Assembly (NCBI GenBank): GCA_035235625.1
Contig: CP141144.1
Coordinates: 43,522,014-43,586,013, forward strand
Source: Saururus chinensis
Taxonomy: Eukaryota > Streptophyta > Magnoliopsida > Piperales > Saururaceae
Direction of reading: 5' to 3'
DNA length: 64,000 nt
In this document: one piece after another, positions 12,268 through 23,639 of the stretch
Layout of the letters: the number at the start of each line of letters is the position of its first letter
How positions within the stretch are numbered: position 1 is the stretch's first letter
Notes under the pieces: generated by a model
The model's database searches: none
Seen by the model: the letters and a program-made list of their open reading frames with translations, nothing else
What the model was told of the DNA's origin: nothing
Program-made: the position numbers and the translations under genes

Positions 12268-12408
12268 GGGCCCGTTTGGGAGGCTCAGGCATTTTTCCCA
12301 CCAACTCTCCTCCAAGAGAGTTTAAGGGGAAAGCGAATTTCCTCGCTTGATGTGGCGTTTAAAAAAGGAAAAGTATTTTCCCCTCCAAAATGTCTCTCAA
12401 AGGGGCCC
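12268..12408. mobile_element. hAT-like MITE
   Basis: Starts GGGCCCGTTTGGGAGGC and ends CTCAAAGGGGCCC; these ends are roughly inverted copies. The interior CCAACTCTCCTCCAAGAGAG and CCTCGCTTGATGTGGC match the 5464 element. Non-coding. Confidence 0.6.
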
Positions 12409-13182
12409 TAAAATAGGAAAAGACAAAAGTGAGATTTAGCTAGATTCTATTTTATGTTGGGTTTTTAGTATTTATAAATGCAATACCTAGGACATGAATT
12501 TGTAAAGACTTTTTTTGACTGGAAAGAAAAAAACAAAAAAGTGGGTTTAATTTTGCCAAGTTTTTCTATGTTTCAATATAAGTTTGGAATTATTTATGTT
12601 TCTCTTGTATGCTTTAAGAAAAGGTTATTGGCAAGTAATTTGGGGGTTTCATTCAATGTTTTTGTTACTTTCGACTATAGTGGAACTTCTTTTGTGGTGT
12701 AGGTGATTGGCCGAACCAAGATGAACTTCTCAAAGGTTCATAAAAATTAAAAGGATTCATATAATTAGAGTGTTGAAACTTTACTAGTGGTTAGAGCTTG
12801 AAGAAACAGAGTATAACAAGTCAAAAAATGCAAAAAACGAACATTATGAGTAAAAACTACAACGGTGAATATGTCATATGTATGGGCCCTACTTTAAAAA
12901 ATTCAAAACAACCTATCTACACGAGTCTTGTTTAATAAGGTTCATCAATAGGAGCCCAACAATACTAAAAATGTATGAATCCTACTTTAAGAGAGAAAGT
13001 TATGGCCTTCATAATTTTAAAAATTGGTTTTGAAATAAAAAATAAAATAATAGAAAAACAGGCCAACATCAATGAGATGATTCCAACTTGGCGTCACCAC
13101 ACCACATTATGAGCAATGCAACATAAGATGTGCATTTGCAATGTAGTGCACCATGTGTTATGCACATTACACCGGCACTTGC

Positions 13183-13190
13183 TATAAATA
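13183..13190 (+). promoter_or_regulatory. LTR TATA box
   Basis: GCTATAAATAGAGTGG at the expected place within the LTR-like sequence, by analogy with 4129. Confidence 0.45.
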
Positions 13191-13914
13191 GAGTGGACAA
13201 GTCTTTCTACCATTCATTGCTCCTGTGACCCTTTACCCATCTTTTGAAACATTTTTCCTAAATGTGAGCCCATACTAATTCTGTTTGAGCCTGTTTGAAA
13301 ATGATCCTATCAAATCCAAGGGTATTCTACATAGTGGGAGGTCTATTTGAAGTTTAATACCATACAAAAGGAAGTCCCATTGAAAGGGAAAACGCTAGGA
13401 GAAAGTGTCAGGGAGAGAGGAAACTACATCTACTACCTTGAGGACTACAAGTAGGTAAAAGGGTCATAATAACAACGAAATAGTGTCACCTTTAAACTCA
13501 CATGTAGAATTTGGTAGGTGTTTTTATTGCTTTGATACATGCTTAATGACATGAATGATTAATTAAAATGCATGATATTTTCTAAAACATAGTTGATTTA
13601 TATGTGTTTAAAATTCTGCAGAATGGATGTTTTAAAAGGATCTTGGAAGGACTGTGATCATTTGAAAAGTTTTCTATCCATTTTGGGTCTTTGGACACTA
13701 TATGGTTTGGTATTCAGATTCTCTATGTTTTGGGTCTTCAAACTCTCTATGTTTTTTTATTTTGAGATTCTATGGTAGTTGTTGGTAGGCAAACCAATAA
13801 ATTTTGGATTTATTCATTCTAATGCCACTTAATGAGGCATATGGCTCACTTTGAGGTATCATAGGTAAACCTTTTTTCTTCTAATCTTGTTGTCCCTTGA
13901 GCACAATTATGTTG

Positions 13915-14405
13915 CTTCGGTATCGATAATATTATGTGAATGAAGTATTTATCTGATTTTGTGAATGATTTATCAAACTCTATGAATGAAGTATTTGCTC
14001 AATTTTGTAAATAACTTTTTGCATATTATTTATCTGATTTTTGGAATGACGTATTTATCAGCATTATGTGAATAACACATTTGTTGACATTATATAAATG
14101 ACATATTTGTTGGCAGTATATGAATGACGCATTTGTTGGTAGTCTATTGAGTGCTACATTTATTGGAGTTATGTGAATAACACGTTTGTCAATATTCTAT
14201 GAATGAAGCGTTTTTTGATGTTATGTGATGATGCATTTGTCGGTGTTCTATGAATGATATATTTGTTAGCATTTTGTGAATGACGCATTTGTTGATGTTC
14301 TATAACTAACACATTTGCACGCATTCTATTAAGAATGCCTTTATTGACATTGGGTGATTAACGCACTTGATGGTGTTCTTTGAATGATACATTTGATGAC
14401 AAATT
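13915..14405. repeat. 26-bp minisatellite
   Basis: A run of imperfect units of about 26 bp, cleanest at 14055-14400, with the pattern TTCTATGAATGACGCATTTG then TTGATG. Roughly 13-18 copies with substitutions and small indels. The AT-rich sequence does not code. Confidence 0.75.
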
Positions 14406-15417
14406 TATTAATTGTCAATGAAAGAGTGGTGAGATAATTAATGTTGTTGATTGAATGTTAAATTAGAATAAATAAAATTATTAAAGGACTTGTATAAAAT
14501 GTATGTTGGTTGAAATATTAAAAAATGCATATGTTTTATAAAATAGTGTTAGTTGCTAGGCCGAAATATGTTTAGATCTAATTTTATTAGAAGTAATATT
14601 AAATATATTATCTAATAAGTACGTAGGCAACTATCATCTTAATAATGTTAGCTCAATCTAAATAATAACAATTGGTCATTTTATTCTTTTAAAGACTCTC
14701 CTCCTAAGGAAGGAGATATTCTATTTTTGTTTAGTTTTCCCCCAAACCTTACATGAAGCAAGTGTGCAGCAAAAGCATTATAATGCTAGAGGATCATTAT
14801 AGTTCTTGCACACATAAGAGGATCATTTCAATCATTTAAAAAAATATTATTGTAGTATTCTTGAGCCTTGTGTTGAGTTTTGTCATTACAACTGATATGT
14901 TTCGTGTTCTAGGGTGTTTGTGTCTTGTTGACAATCTCATTTGGTTTTGAAGCTTGAGTTCGTGTGAAACATTTGAAATCCAAAATTCATACAACCTCCA
15001 AAAGGTACTCACACTTTTGCGGAGGACGTTGAACATGCAAAATAGCTAGCCCTCTCCTTTGCCAAAGGTTATCATCAACAATCTGAACCACTTAATGTAA
15101 CACCCTAGTTTGCGATCTGACCTAAACTGGGGGTTTTGAAAACCTAAATTCCAGGTTCAAAAATTCTTAATTAACAAATTAGGAGTGATGGAGTTTGAGT
15201 GTGAGAGACATAATATTCTTCTACGCCTATGGAACTTAAGTGCTCCATCGTACGTAGGCCAAAATAAAACTATATTTTATTCTAATTTGGATCAGGACAA
15301 TGTTGTCATACCATTGGTTACCTATGTAAGTATTGGATAACATCTATTATGTTATTTCAATACAATTAAATCCAAACATAGTTCTACCTAATGGCCAATA
15401 TATGCATCAGACAGTAT

Positions 15418-15437
15418 AATATATATATATATATATG
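15418..15437. repeat. (AT)n microsatellite
   Basis: Ten AT units in the outer LTR. Confidence 0.8.
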
Positions 15438-15829
15438 ACTATTTAATCAGAGTTAAATGGAAATCTCATAAATTCAGTGGAATCATACATCTCAGTCGAC
15501 CACATAGCAGATCAAAACACAACAGAGCAAATCATATCATATCAAATCTTATCCAACCATATCAAATCATATTAAATCAGATTGTAGCACATCATATCAG
15601 ATCTCATCCAACCATATCAAATCAGGTTAGAGCATATCATAACCAACATAGCATTTCAAAGCAAATCAGAACACATCAAATCAGAGCATAACACATATCT
15701 TAACTAGCACATGTATTCAATTACTTATTAAATCAAACAGTAAAAAATGCTTAATTCCCCAAGGCTTTCAGAAGTAGCAGCGTTTAAAGTTGCTTCCTCT
15801 TTTAGGGCATCCTTCTGTTCATGTCTGAA

Positions 15830-18720
15830 GATGGTGGACAAAGCCTTCTCTTACTCTAGAATGTTCCTCTCATTCCGCCCAAATTGCAACAGTTAGACAC
15901 TCCCCTTTCCAAGAGTTTTTCTCACTCTTTATGCTTAAAGTTAACAAATAGAACTCCCCTTACTTGGAGATTTATTTGTCTTTTCATGCTTAAAAGCGGT
16001 GGACATAACCTTACCCAGAGATGATTCTCATTTTCTGCACAAGTAGGCAGAGGACAAAACCTGCCCTTACCCGAAGATACTTCCCTCTCATTGCTTCTAT
16101 AGACAAATGATAGAACTTCCCTCTACCAGAGACACTTCATACTTCCCACACATGTAGGCAGCAGACTGTAACACCCCGATCTAGAAAACCTATTTGGGTT
16201 GAGGGTTATTCAGCAACAAAATCAAAATTTATTAAAATAAACAGAAAAATTTAAAACAAGACCAACCAGGAGTGGCTGACTCTATGTACGAGAGTCATAA
16301 CATTCCTCTACATACTACAAAAGAGCGTTTCGTTGCGCATAGGTTAGAATAAACCTAATTTTATAACTAATTTAGATCAGGACAACATTATTATGTCATT
16401 GGTTGCCTACGTCCATATTAGATAACATCTATGACATTATTCTAATATAATCATATCCAAATGTAGTTCTGTCTAATGACTAATATATGCATTCATCATC
16501 ACAAAATCCTATACACTAAAATACGTAAATCCTTATATCTAAATAAGTCATCTGGAATTAGATGGAAGCCTCATAAATCATTGAGTTGAACAGAAGCCCA
16601 CAAATCAGTGGAATCACACTTATTACAGAGGTGAACAAAACACTAGCAAAATCCCACATGCCACTCTATCATAGAATAGAGTAAAACACACAACAAAGTA
16701 GATTAGATTGTATTAGATCCCATCAGATTATATTAGATATCAGTTCAAAATATATCAGATCAAAACAAAACATTTCATAGCATATCAGATCTAAATGAAG
16801 CATATTAAAGTACAACGAATCAGAATCTATCAGATCATGGCAAATAATATATCTTAATTAATAAAATAATATTAATAATTAAGATATAAATGCATATAAA
16901 TAAAATTAAATTAGAAAGTAAAAAATGCTTACGCCCCTCGTGGTGTTCAGAGTTGCTCTTATCCTCTAGGTGTCCTCCCTTTCAGGCCTAGAGATGGCGG
17001 CAAAATCTCGTCTTAACCCGAGATGTTTTACCCTTCCCGCAGTTGTAGGTGACGGATAACACTTCTCCTAACTTACACTTTTTCTCTATGCGTCTGTAGG
17101 TAATATATAGACCTCTTCCTACCCGGAGACATTTTTCTTTCTACGTGCCTATATGTGACGAACAGACTTTACCCTTACTTGGAAACACTTTTCATTTTCG
17201 GTGCCCCTAGGCTACAAACATAACCTCCCCTTAACCGAGAGATATTTCTCTCATTGTGTGGCATTTTGGTGGAGGATAGAGTGTCTCCTACTCTTGGCCA
17301 CTTCCCTCTTGGTTTCAGACGACAAAGGACTAAACCCCCTCTAGCTCAAGGTCACTTCTCTCTCCTTGGTGCTTTGGGGTGAATGGCAGACTCTCCTCTT
17401 ACCCCGGACCATTTATCCTTATAGAGTCACCAACTCAAGGAATGGATATTTCCACTACATAGAACACCCTCAGATTAGCTAAAAATACCTTTTGAATGAA
17501 CAAAAATGGACTCAGAACGATTCCAGAAACTCCTCTTGAAGTTTCGGTAGAAATTGGAATTTATAGTAGAAGGCATGCAAGTGTACGAAGGAAAAGAGAT
17601 ATGCACACACAGCTGTGAGCCACATGTCATGTGTTGATTGGGTTGCGTCATGTGGTCAGCGTGGCTAGCATGTGCATCAGTGTGTTGTAGGCATCGTAGG
17701 CTAAGTAGCATGATTGCACAGCCTCGCATCACTTGGATGGTCGTGATTGCGCAGCAAGGTGCACTGCCGACTCGGCTTGGCTCCTGCTGACATCATCTAT
17801 TCTATTTTTTCTTTAATATTTTATTATTATTTCATTCAAATATAATTTCAACTTCAAAACATGATAACTTCTTATCCCAAAGTAGGAATTGCATGTTCTT
17901 AGTACTAATGGAGTCGTATCAATGAGCCCTTCGAAACGAGACCCATATGTGTAGGTTATTCTACACTTTTTACATGGGTCCCTCCCATGTGGCATATTTT
18001 TTGAGGTCATAACTTTTGCTCTCGACCCTCTGAGTTCCAGTTGTAGGTCCTTATTTCGTTACGCTCATTACTTCGAGATCTACTTATATATTGGGTTTCC
18101 ATCCCTTGAGATCCCTTAAACATTTAACTAAAAATTATATAATTACCCCTAACCCTCTAAGTTAAGTGTAATTGGAACATGGGGTGTTACACGGACAGAA
18201 CCTCCCCTTACCGAGAGACAGTTCCCTCTCATAGAATCTGTAGATGATGGACATAATTTCCCTTTACCCGAAGACACTTTACACTTTTTGCACCCATAGA
18301 CGATGGACAAAACCTCCCCTTATCGAGAGACAATTCTCTCTCATCACATCCATAAACAATGGACAAAACTTCACCCTACCTGGAGACACTTCACACTTTT
18401 TACACCAGTAGGTGGCAGACAAAACCTCCCCTTACCCGAAGACAATTCACACTTCTCGCACCATAGGAGCCAGATAGAATCTCCTCTTACCCAAAGGCAC
18501 TTCACACTTCCCATGCCCGTAGGTGGTGGACAAAACCTCCCCTTACCTGGAGATATTTCTTATACTATGTGGCCCATCGGTGAAGAACGGAGCCTTCCTT
18601 ACTCCAGGCCACTTCTCTCAGTGTGGCCTAATGGTGGAGGGTAAAACCTCCTCACTTCATGCTACTTTTCTCTCTCTTTGGGCTTGGGTGCTCCTCTTAC
18701 CTCAGACCATTTCCCCTCTC
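15830..18720. repeat. 56-bp minisatellite arrays of the nested LTRs
   Basis: Outer LTR units at about 15830-16166 and 18192-18720; inner LTR units at about 16990-17420. Core CCTCCCCTTACCC-GAGACACTT with a GCACCCATAGGTGGCGGAC-like join. Units are more diverged than in the 1488 LTR. The open frame at 18303-18644 is a read-through of these units. Confidence 0.7.
16167..18191 (-). mobile_element. Inner solo LTR (2025 bp) nested in its own family
   Basis: Starts TGTAACACCCCGATC and ends GGGGTGTTACA. Flanks are CAGAC (16162-16166) and CGGAC (18192-18196), a 5-bp duplication with one change. Removing it rejoins a minisatellite unit of the outer LTR (GGCAGC-GGACAGAACCTCCC). TATA box on the minus strand near 17553 (CTATAAATTCC). 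Solo: no internal sequence. Confidence 0.8.
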
Positions 18721-19436
18721 TAGTGCACCTAGGTCGAGGAGTAGACACTTCTATTGCATAGAATATCCTCGAATTAGCTAAGAATGCCTCTTGAATAGGC
18801 GAAAATGGACTCAAATAGACCAAAAAACTCCCCCGGATGTCACACAGATTTCTTATAGTGGAAGACCTGTGAGCGAAAGAAGAACAAACGCACATGCTCA
18901 TGCATTGCATCACACTCCTTTGTGGCATACAATGTAGCTGCCGCATAGGGTTGAGTTGCACAGGATGTCCTCCATTGATACGGCTTGCGGGCCCCAAAGG
19001 CACGTCTTATGATTGATGCTATCCACTAGCATCAATGATGTGTCAGCTATTTTGTCTTTTCTATATATTTTAATCTTTTTCTATTATGAAAATAATACTC
19101 CAAAGTTCAAAACATGATATCATACTACCCCGAAGTCGGAATCACGTGTTCTTTATACATATGGACTCATATTGATGATTCATTCGAAATTAGACTACAC
19201 ATGGGTAGGCTATCTCGTACTTTTTAAATAGGTCTCACCCATGTGTTACTCTCTCAAAGTTGTAACTTTTGCTTCTGACCTCTATTTTGTGTATTTTTCA
19301 ATTTAGTACACTCATTACTTCGAGCTCTATGCATATACATAGACTTTATCCCTTGAAACCTTTTAAAACTTATCTAAAAATTATAAAATTATTCTTAACC
19401 CCTCAGATTAAATATAATCATAAGCCCGACAACTTA

Positions 19437-20370
19437 GACTTGCTGCCAAAGGATTATCATCAACAAGATAGAGTTGGCTCATATAAGGCATTTTGCCTTG
19501 TTGTTAAGCTTGACACCATTCGCCTTGTCCTCACTCTTACTCTTTCTCTCTCACAATGTGCTACTCTACTAATTGGAAGTCACCGATGCCTTTCATCATG
19601 ATGACCTTCATGAAGATGTCTATATGTCCCCTTGGGTTTTAGTGATCACTCACGACCACACCATGCCGACTTCAAAATTCTTTATATGGGGGCACCTAGG
19701 GTGTTGTACCACACCTTTAGTTAGCACCTACACCAAATTAGTTTTCAAGGCCGCCCATTTGATGCATTATTATTTCTTCATTGTTTTGCTTCTAATTTGG
19801 TTCCTATACTAGTGTGTCGATGACATTTAACATACCGGATATCCACATCCTAGATGCTTGAGCTTGTTTAGAATCTTGGCTGCCATTGTAAGATGCACCA
19901 TTTGGAGGCCTACATTTCTTTCTTAGCATGCACGTGCAGCAGACTTCCTCAAGTTTACATTTCTCACAAACAAGTTACATCGTTGCCTTGATCAAACAGT
20001 TTGGTATAGACAAAGCTAAACTTGTTGTCACCCCTATCTCTTTGACAAGTTGTCCGCCTATGATGGTACTCCATTACTAAATATGACATTGTTTTGTCAT
20101 CTTCTTGGCAAGTTCCAATACCTCACACTAACTCAGCCGGATATATCCTTTATTGTAAACAAAATAAGTTAGTTCATGCATACTCCCCTCAATTGCTTGC
20201 ACTAAGAGAATTCTTCGTTATATTGAGGTCACACTTAGGGTCTTCAATTTAGTACTACGTCTTCATATCTCCATCTATGTGGCTTTTGTGATGCGGACTA
20301 GGCAGGTGATCTATTGTAGTTCTACCACTAGCTTTTGCATTTCTATGGGCCAAATCTTATCAGCTAGATA
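19437..20370 (+). pseudogene. Ty1/copia pol relic (reverse transcriptase to RNase H)
   Basis: With frame changes, the + strand shows KDYHQQ, DTIRLVLTL, RCLYVPLGF (decayed VYMSQPPGF), a PRVLYHTFS-like segment, RPFDALLF, an IPHTNSAGYILYCKQNKL segment (RPDISFVVNKL in intact relatives), LREFFVILR and an RNase H start. The order is that of copia pol. Many stops, so it is dead. It is cut on the right by an LTR at 20371. Confidence 0.75.
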
Positions 20371-21260
20371 TGTAATACCCCATTTTCGACTTTGTTTAAC
20401 ATGAGAGGTTTAATTTATTTTTAGAGGGATAAAAGTTGGAATGGAGGAGTGAAACCCTGTTGTTGGATTGAACTTGAAGAAATAAGTATAAATACTTGAA
20501 AAACACAAGAAATGGAGGTCGAGAGTGAGTTTTATGACATCGGGAAGTATACTATATAGATGGGTTCTACTTAAAAAGTGAGAGATAACCTACCAATATA
20601 GGGTTTATTTTCATAGGGCTCGTCGATAAGAGTCTAATAATACTAAAAATGTGCAAATATGAGTTTGAAGTAGAAAGTTATAGCGGCTTAAATTTATAAA
20701 ATTACTTTGAATAAAAAAAAGATGTCAACCAATGCAAGCACATCAGCTGACATGCGTGATGCATGGGACATCACTTTGCATTGTGAACCACATGCCAGCC
20801 AATTTGGCTCTTCTATCTAAAGGGGTTTTCTAATTTTCAAATGCTCTTTCAGACATTCCAAACTCATTTTAAGTCTAATTTGGTCTATTTAAAAACATTT
20901 TTAATTAATTTAAGCATGTTTTGTACAATAAGAGGTAAATTTTTATAAGTTGAGCAACTTAGGGAGAGAAAAATCATAAAGGAAGAGAGATTGCAAAAGA
21001 AAAAGAGAAAACCTCTGGAGAAAACAATTGAGAACAAGGAGAGGCTCTAATTGCCTAAGCCCGAGATGAAAAGAAGCTCTACCCGCCATGACTAGGAGCC
21101 TAAGAAAGGAGGGTAAGTAGTTAATTTTTAAATTGAAATAAAAAATAACCGGATTTTGATGGATTCTTTTGGGGCTATGCTCAAAACTCCATTTCAAAAA
21201 GTGGTGCCTTATTTTCAAAATAATTCATACCTATTGAATGAAATGTTCAATGTTTTGGGC
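20371..21260 (+). mobile_element. 5' part of a gypsy-type LTR
   Basis: Begins TGTAATACCCC inside copia RNase H. It continues with TTGAACTTGAAGAAATAAG, TTATGACATCGGGAAGTATA, GATGGGTTCTACTTAAAAAG and TCATAGGGCTCGTCGATAAG, paralleling the 3642 LTR. The right end is not recognisable. Confidence 0.6.
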
Positions 21261-21296
21261 TTTTGAACTCTCTAAGTAGTTATTTGATATAAAGCT

Positions 21297-21560
21297 TACA
21301 AGCTATTGATTCTACATACCTGTCATGTTTGGCTTTGGCACATATTTAACAATGTAACTTATTTAATAATGACATTTAGGTCAATAGGTTATTTAGTGTT
21401 ATTAGTACTTTTTATTTAATTAAGTTGATGGGCTTTAGGCATATATTAGTGAGCCTATGAGTTTACCTATTTAAATATAAGGGTCATGCCCTAATGAGAC
21501 TATGAATGAATTAATTAGCCTTTCTATCTATCTCCTCCTTCCTCTCTGTCAAAGTGCATC
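21297..21560 (+). repeat. Direct repeat, copy A (LTR-like)
   Basis: Matches 23338-23595 in the same orientation, including CTATTTAAATATAAGGGTCA, TGAATGAATTAATTAG and CTATCTCCTCCTTCCTC. The TATA-like centre and polypyrimidine end look like an LTR, so A and B may be the LTRs of one short element. Confidence 0.6.
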
Positions 21561-21599
21561 CTTCGGTTGGCCCAATGCCTCTTCCATCATATATTTGGA

Positions 21600-23330
21600 A
21601 AAAGAAGATGAATCAATTCAAACAAGTGGCCTTTCATTGTAAAATGTAACCAGTTTGGAAACAAAGAAGAAGATAGAAGGGACATATCCGACATCTCTCT
21701 CTGCTCCATTTCCACCCACTGGAGCTGCCCCTTCCCCATTGCCCACACCTTTCGAGGTCCCATCCATGACTGCCACTCCAACAAGTGTCATATATGCACT
21801 GGCCATCACAACTACAATCTTTGTATATTCAAAATTCCAAAGGACATTCTGCAACCTTACATCTTGCTCAACTCCATCAATACCTATGTGACCACAAACT
21901 CTAGCAAGCACCATTTTAGCTACAAGTCTGATTATGTAGATGACTAAAACCTACCTTTGCAATTCCACCACCGTTCATCCAGAGACCTTGACTTTAGATA
22001 CAATTTTGTCTAAGGATTTGTTGCACACCTAACTAACCACCATGCACATGGCTCAATTTTTGTAATCAATGGCTAGGTTTGCATCTCTAGCTTTCCTGAT
22101 ATCTTCATCGCCTTGGCCCAACAACATGCCACCTTGGGGTCAAATCGACCATCGCAACAATGGTCAACATCATCTGGACTCTACAACCTAGTAGTCGGGC
22201 CTATGGGGTTTAGCCCTAGCTACCATGGCCATCAGCTCTGTCTCTCTATTCGAATTGTTCATCGAGAAGCCTTCAGTACCTCCTTGCTTGTGTCTCCAAG
22301 CATCCCTGCTGGTTCCGCCTTGTCTCTATTGCTACCCCTGCTCTGCTCAAACCTCCTCCACATGGATTCTCCTGATCTGTGACCAATACATTTCGGATCA
22401 CAGACCAAATACCATTGTCATGTGACAATGCAAGGCAGTAGTTTCAGCCTTCCTCTCCATCAAGATTAGTCCTTCTCATGTCCGAGCAAATAGGCGCAAA
22501 TTTCTGCATCATCGGATAGGCTACATATGGCATCAACAAAAATCCTAGAATCACCAACTATGTCGTGCCCCAAATTGTGGCTCTCCCATATCCATCGCCT
22601 CTACTGTCAGAGACAATTTTGGAATTTTTTTTTTGAAGGAAACACATGGATATAACAAGATTTCTTACCTTCTTTCCAGAATTTCTATGATTGTTGCTCC
22701 AATCATCCAAATCATGCCTTTCTCCTCCATCCACGAGACCCTCTCTACTGCTTTTGTTCCCTTGCACCCTATATGGGAGATTTGCTACGTGGGGAAGATT
22801 TTCCATAATATTACCAAGATTTATCTCCTTTTTTACTTGAGGTGTCGTATGCAAATCTTGAAGCGGGTCTTTCCTTTGATTTTCTATCCAATTCAGCTCT
22901 TATATAGATCTCGGGTGGGTCTAATGCAGTCTTCTTCACTTTATGCTTCCCAAACTTTGATGCATGTTTCTATATGAGTTTCCTCCAACACAACTCCAAC
23001 AGATCCATAGTTCATCAGCACTACTGAGTCACAAACGAATTTAGTGGAGTGCCACTTGTTTGTTGGTACAACCTTCCAATTGTCCTGAGCCAGCTTGGCC
23101 CAATTCTCTCATTCTGCCACATATCCTTCTGGGACATGACTTCATCTTCTTTCATATGCTTTCTGCCCAAACCACTTTTGATTTTCGTTAGACCCTTGCT
23201 CCGGGACATGGCCTCTTGGTTTTACTTTGCAAATTTAGATCGTCTATTTTGAGTAGGGATCTAGTGGACCCAATGCGAAAAAATTATTTGATACACATAT
23301 AGAGTATGGTAGAATATTGTGACCCATCCT
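21600..23330. other. Unidentified sequence between direct repeats
   Basis: Several short overlapping open frames on both strands (for example 21618-21914 minus, 22113-22382 plus, 22558-22854 minus, 22633-22977 plus). None shows a motif I recognise. Composition is closer to 45% GC than its surroundings, so it could be a decayed coding region of the element bounded by repeats A and B, or captured host sequence. Confidence 0.35.
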
Positions 23331-23337
23331 AAAGGTC

Positions 23338-23595
23338 TACTACTTAGATCCTATATGTTAGTGGGTTAGGTTTTAATTATGTTATTATTTAATAAAACTA
23401 TGTAGGTTAATAAATTATTTAAGATTATTAGTATTTTACTTTTAATTAATTTAATAGGCCTCAGCCACTTGTTAATGAGCCCATAAACTTGTCTATTTAA
23501 ATATATAAGGGTCATGCCCTGATGGGATTATGAAATGAATTAATTAGTTTTTCTGTCTATCTCCTCCTTCCTCCCTCTCCCTTCTTCCAAATGGC
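23338..23595 (+). repeat. Direct repeat, copy B (LTR-like)
   Basis: Partner of copy A, with CTATTTAAATATATAAGGGT, CATGCCCTGATGGGATTATG and CTATCTCCTCCTTCCTCC. Confidence 0.6.
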
Positions 23596-23639
23596 CATGA
23601 CATTCTCTCTCCCCTTTTCCATTCATCTTGTGCCACTAC

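Larger units (their letters stand above)
12700..15095 (+). mobile_element. Degenerate gypsy-type LTR sequence
   Basis: The segment GCTTGAAGAAACAG..., ...GTATGGGCCCTACTTTAAAAAATTC and TTCATCAATAGGAGCCCAAC parallels the 5' half of the 3642-5076 LTR. A TATAAATA box is at 13183-13190 and a 26-bp tandem array at 13915. Neither LTR end can be placed with confidence. Frames inside are short and unrecognised. Confidence 0.5.
15096..19431 (-). mobile_element. Old LTR, interrupted by a younger LTR of the same family
   Basis: Starts TGTAACACCCTAG and ends in a degraded CCCGACA, with ACTTA at 15090-15094 and 19432-19436 as the probable target duplication (one extra base on the left). The order of blocks matches the solo LTR at 1488: a CATATCA-rich stretch, then 56-bp minisatellite, TCCTCGAATTAGCTAAGAAT, then CGAAGTCGGAATCACGTGTT. 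It is split by the insert at 16167-18191. Minus orientation by homology with 1488-3353. No coding region. Confidence 0.75.

Noticed and set aside
13915-14405. CRISPR-like array of short repeats
   Set aside because: Units are contiguous and diverged with no unique spacers, and the genome is a plant's; it is a minisatellite.
18303-18644. 113-aa frame with repeated NLPLPGD-like peptides
   Set aside because: Read-through of the 56-bp minisatellite in an LTR; the same happens at 2306-2651.
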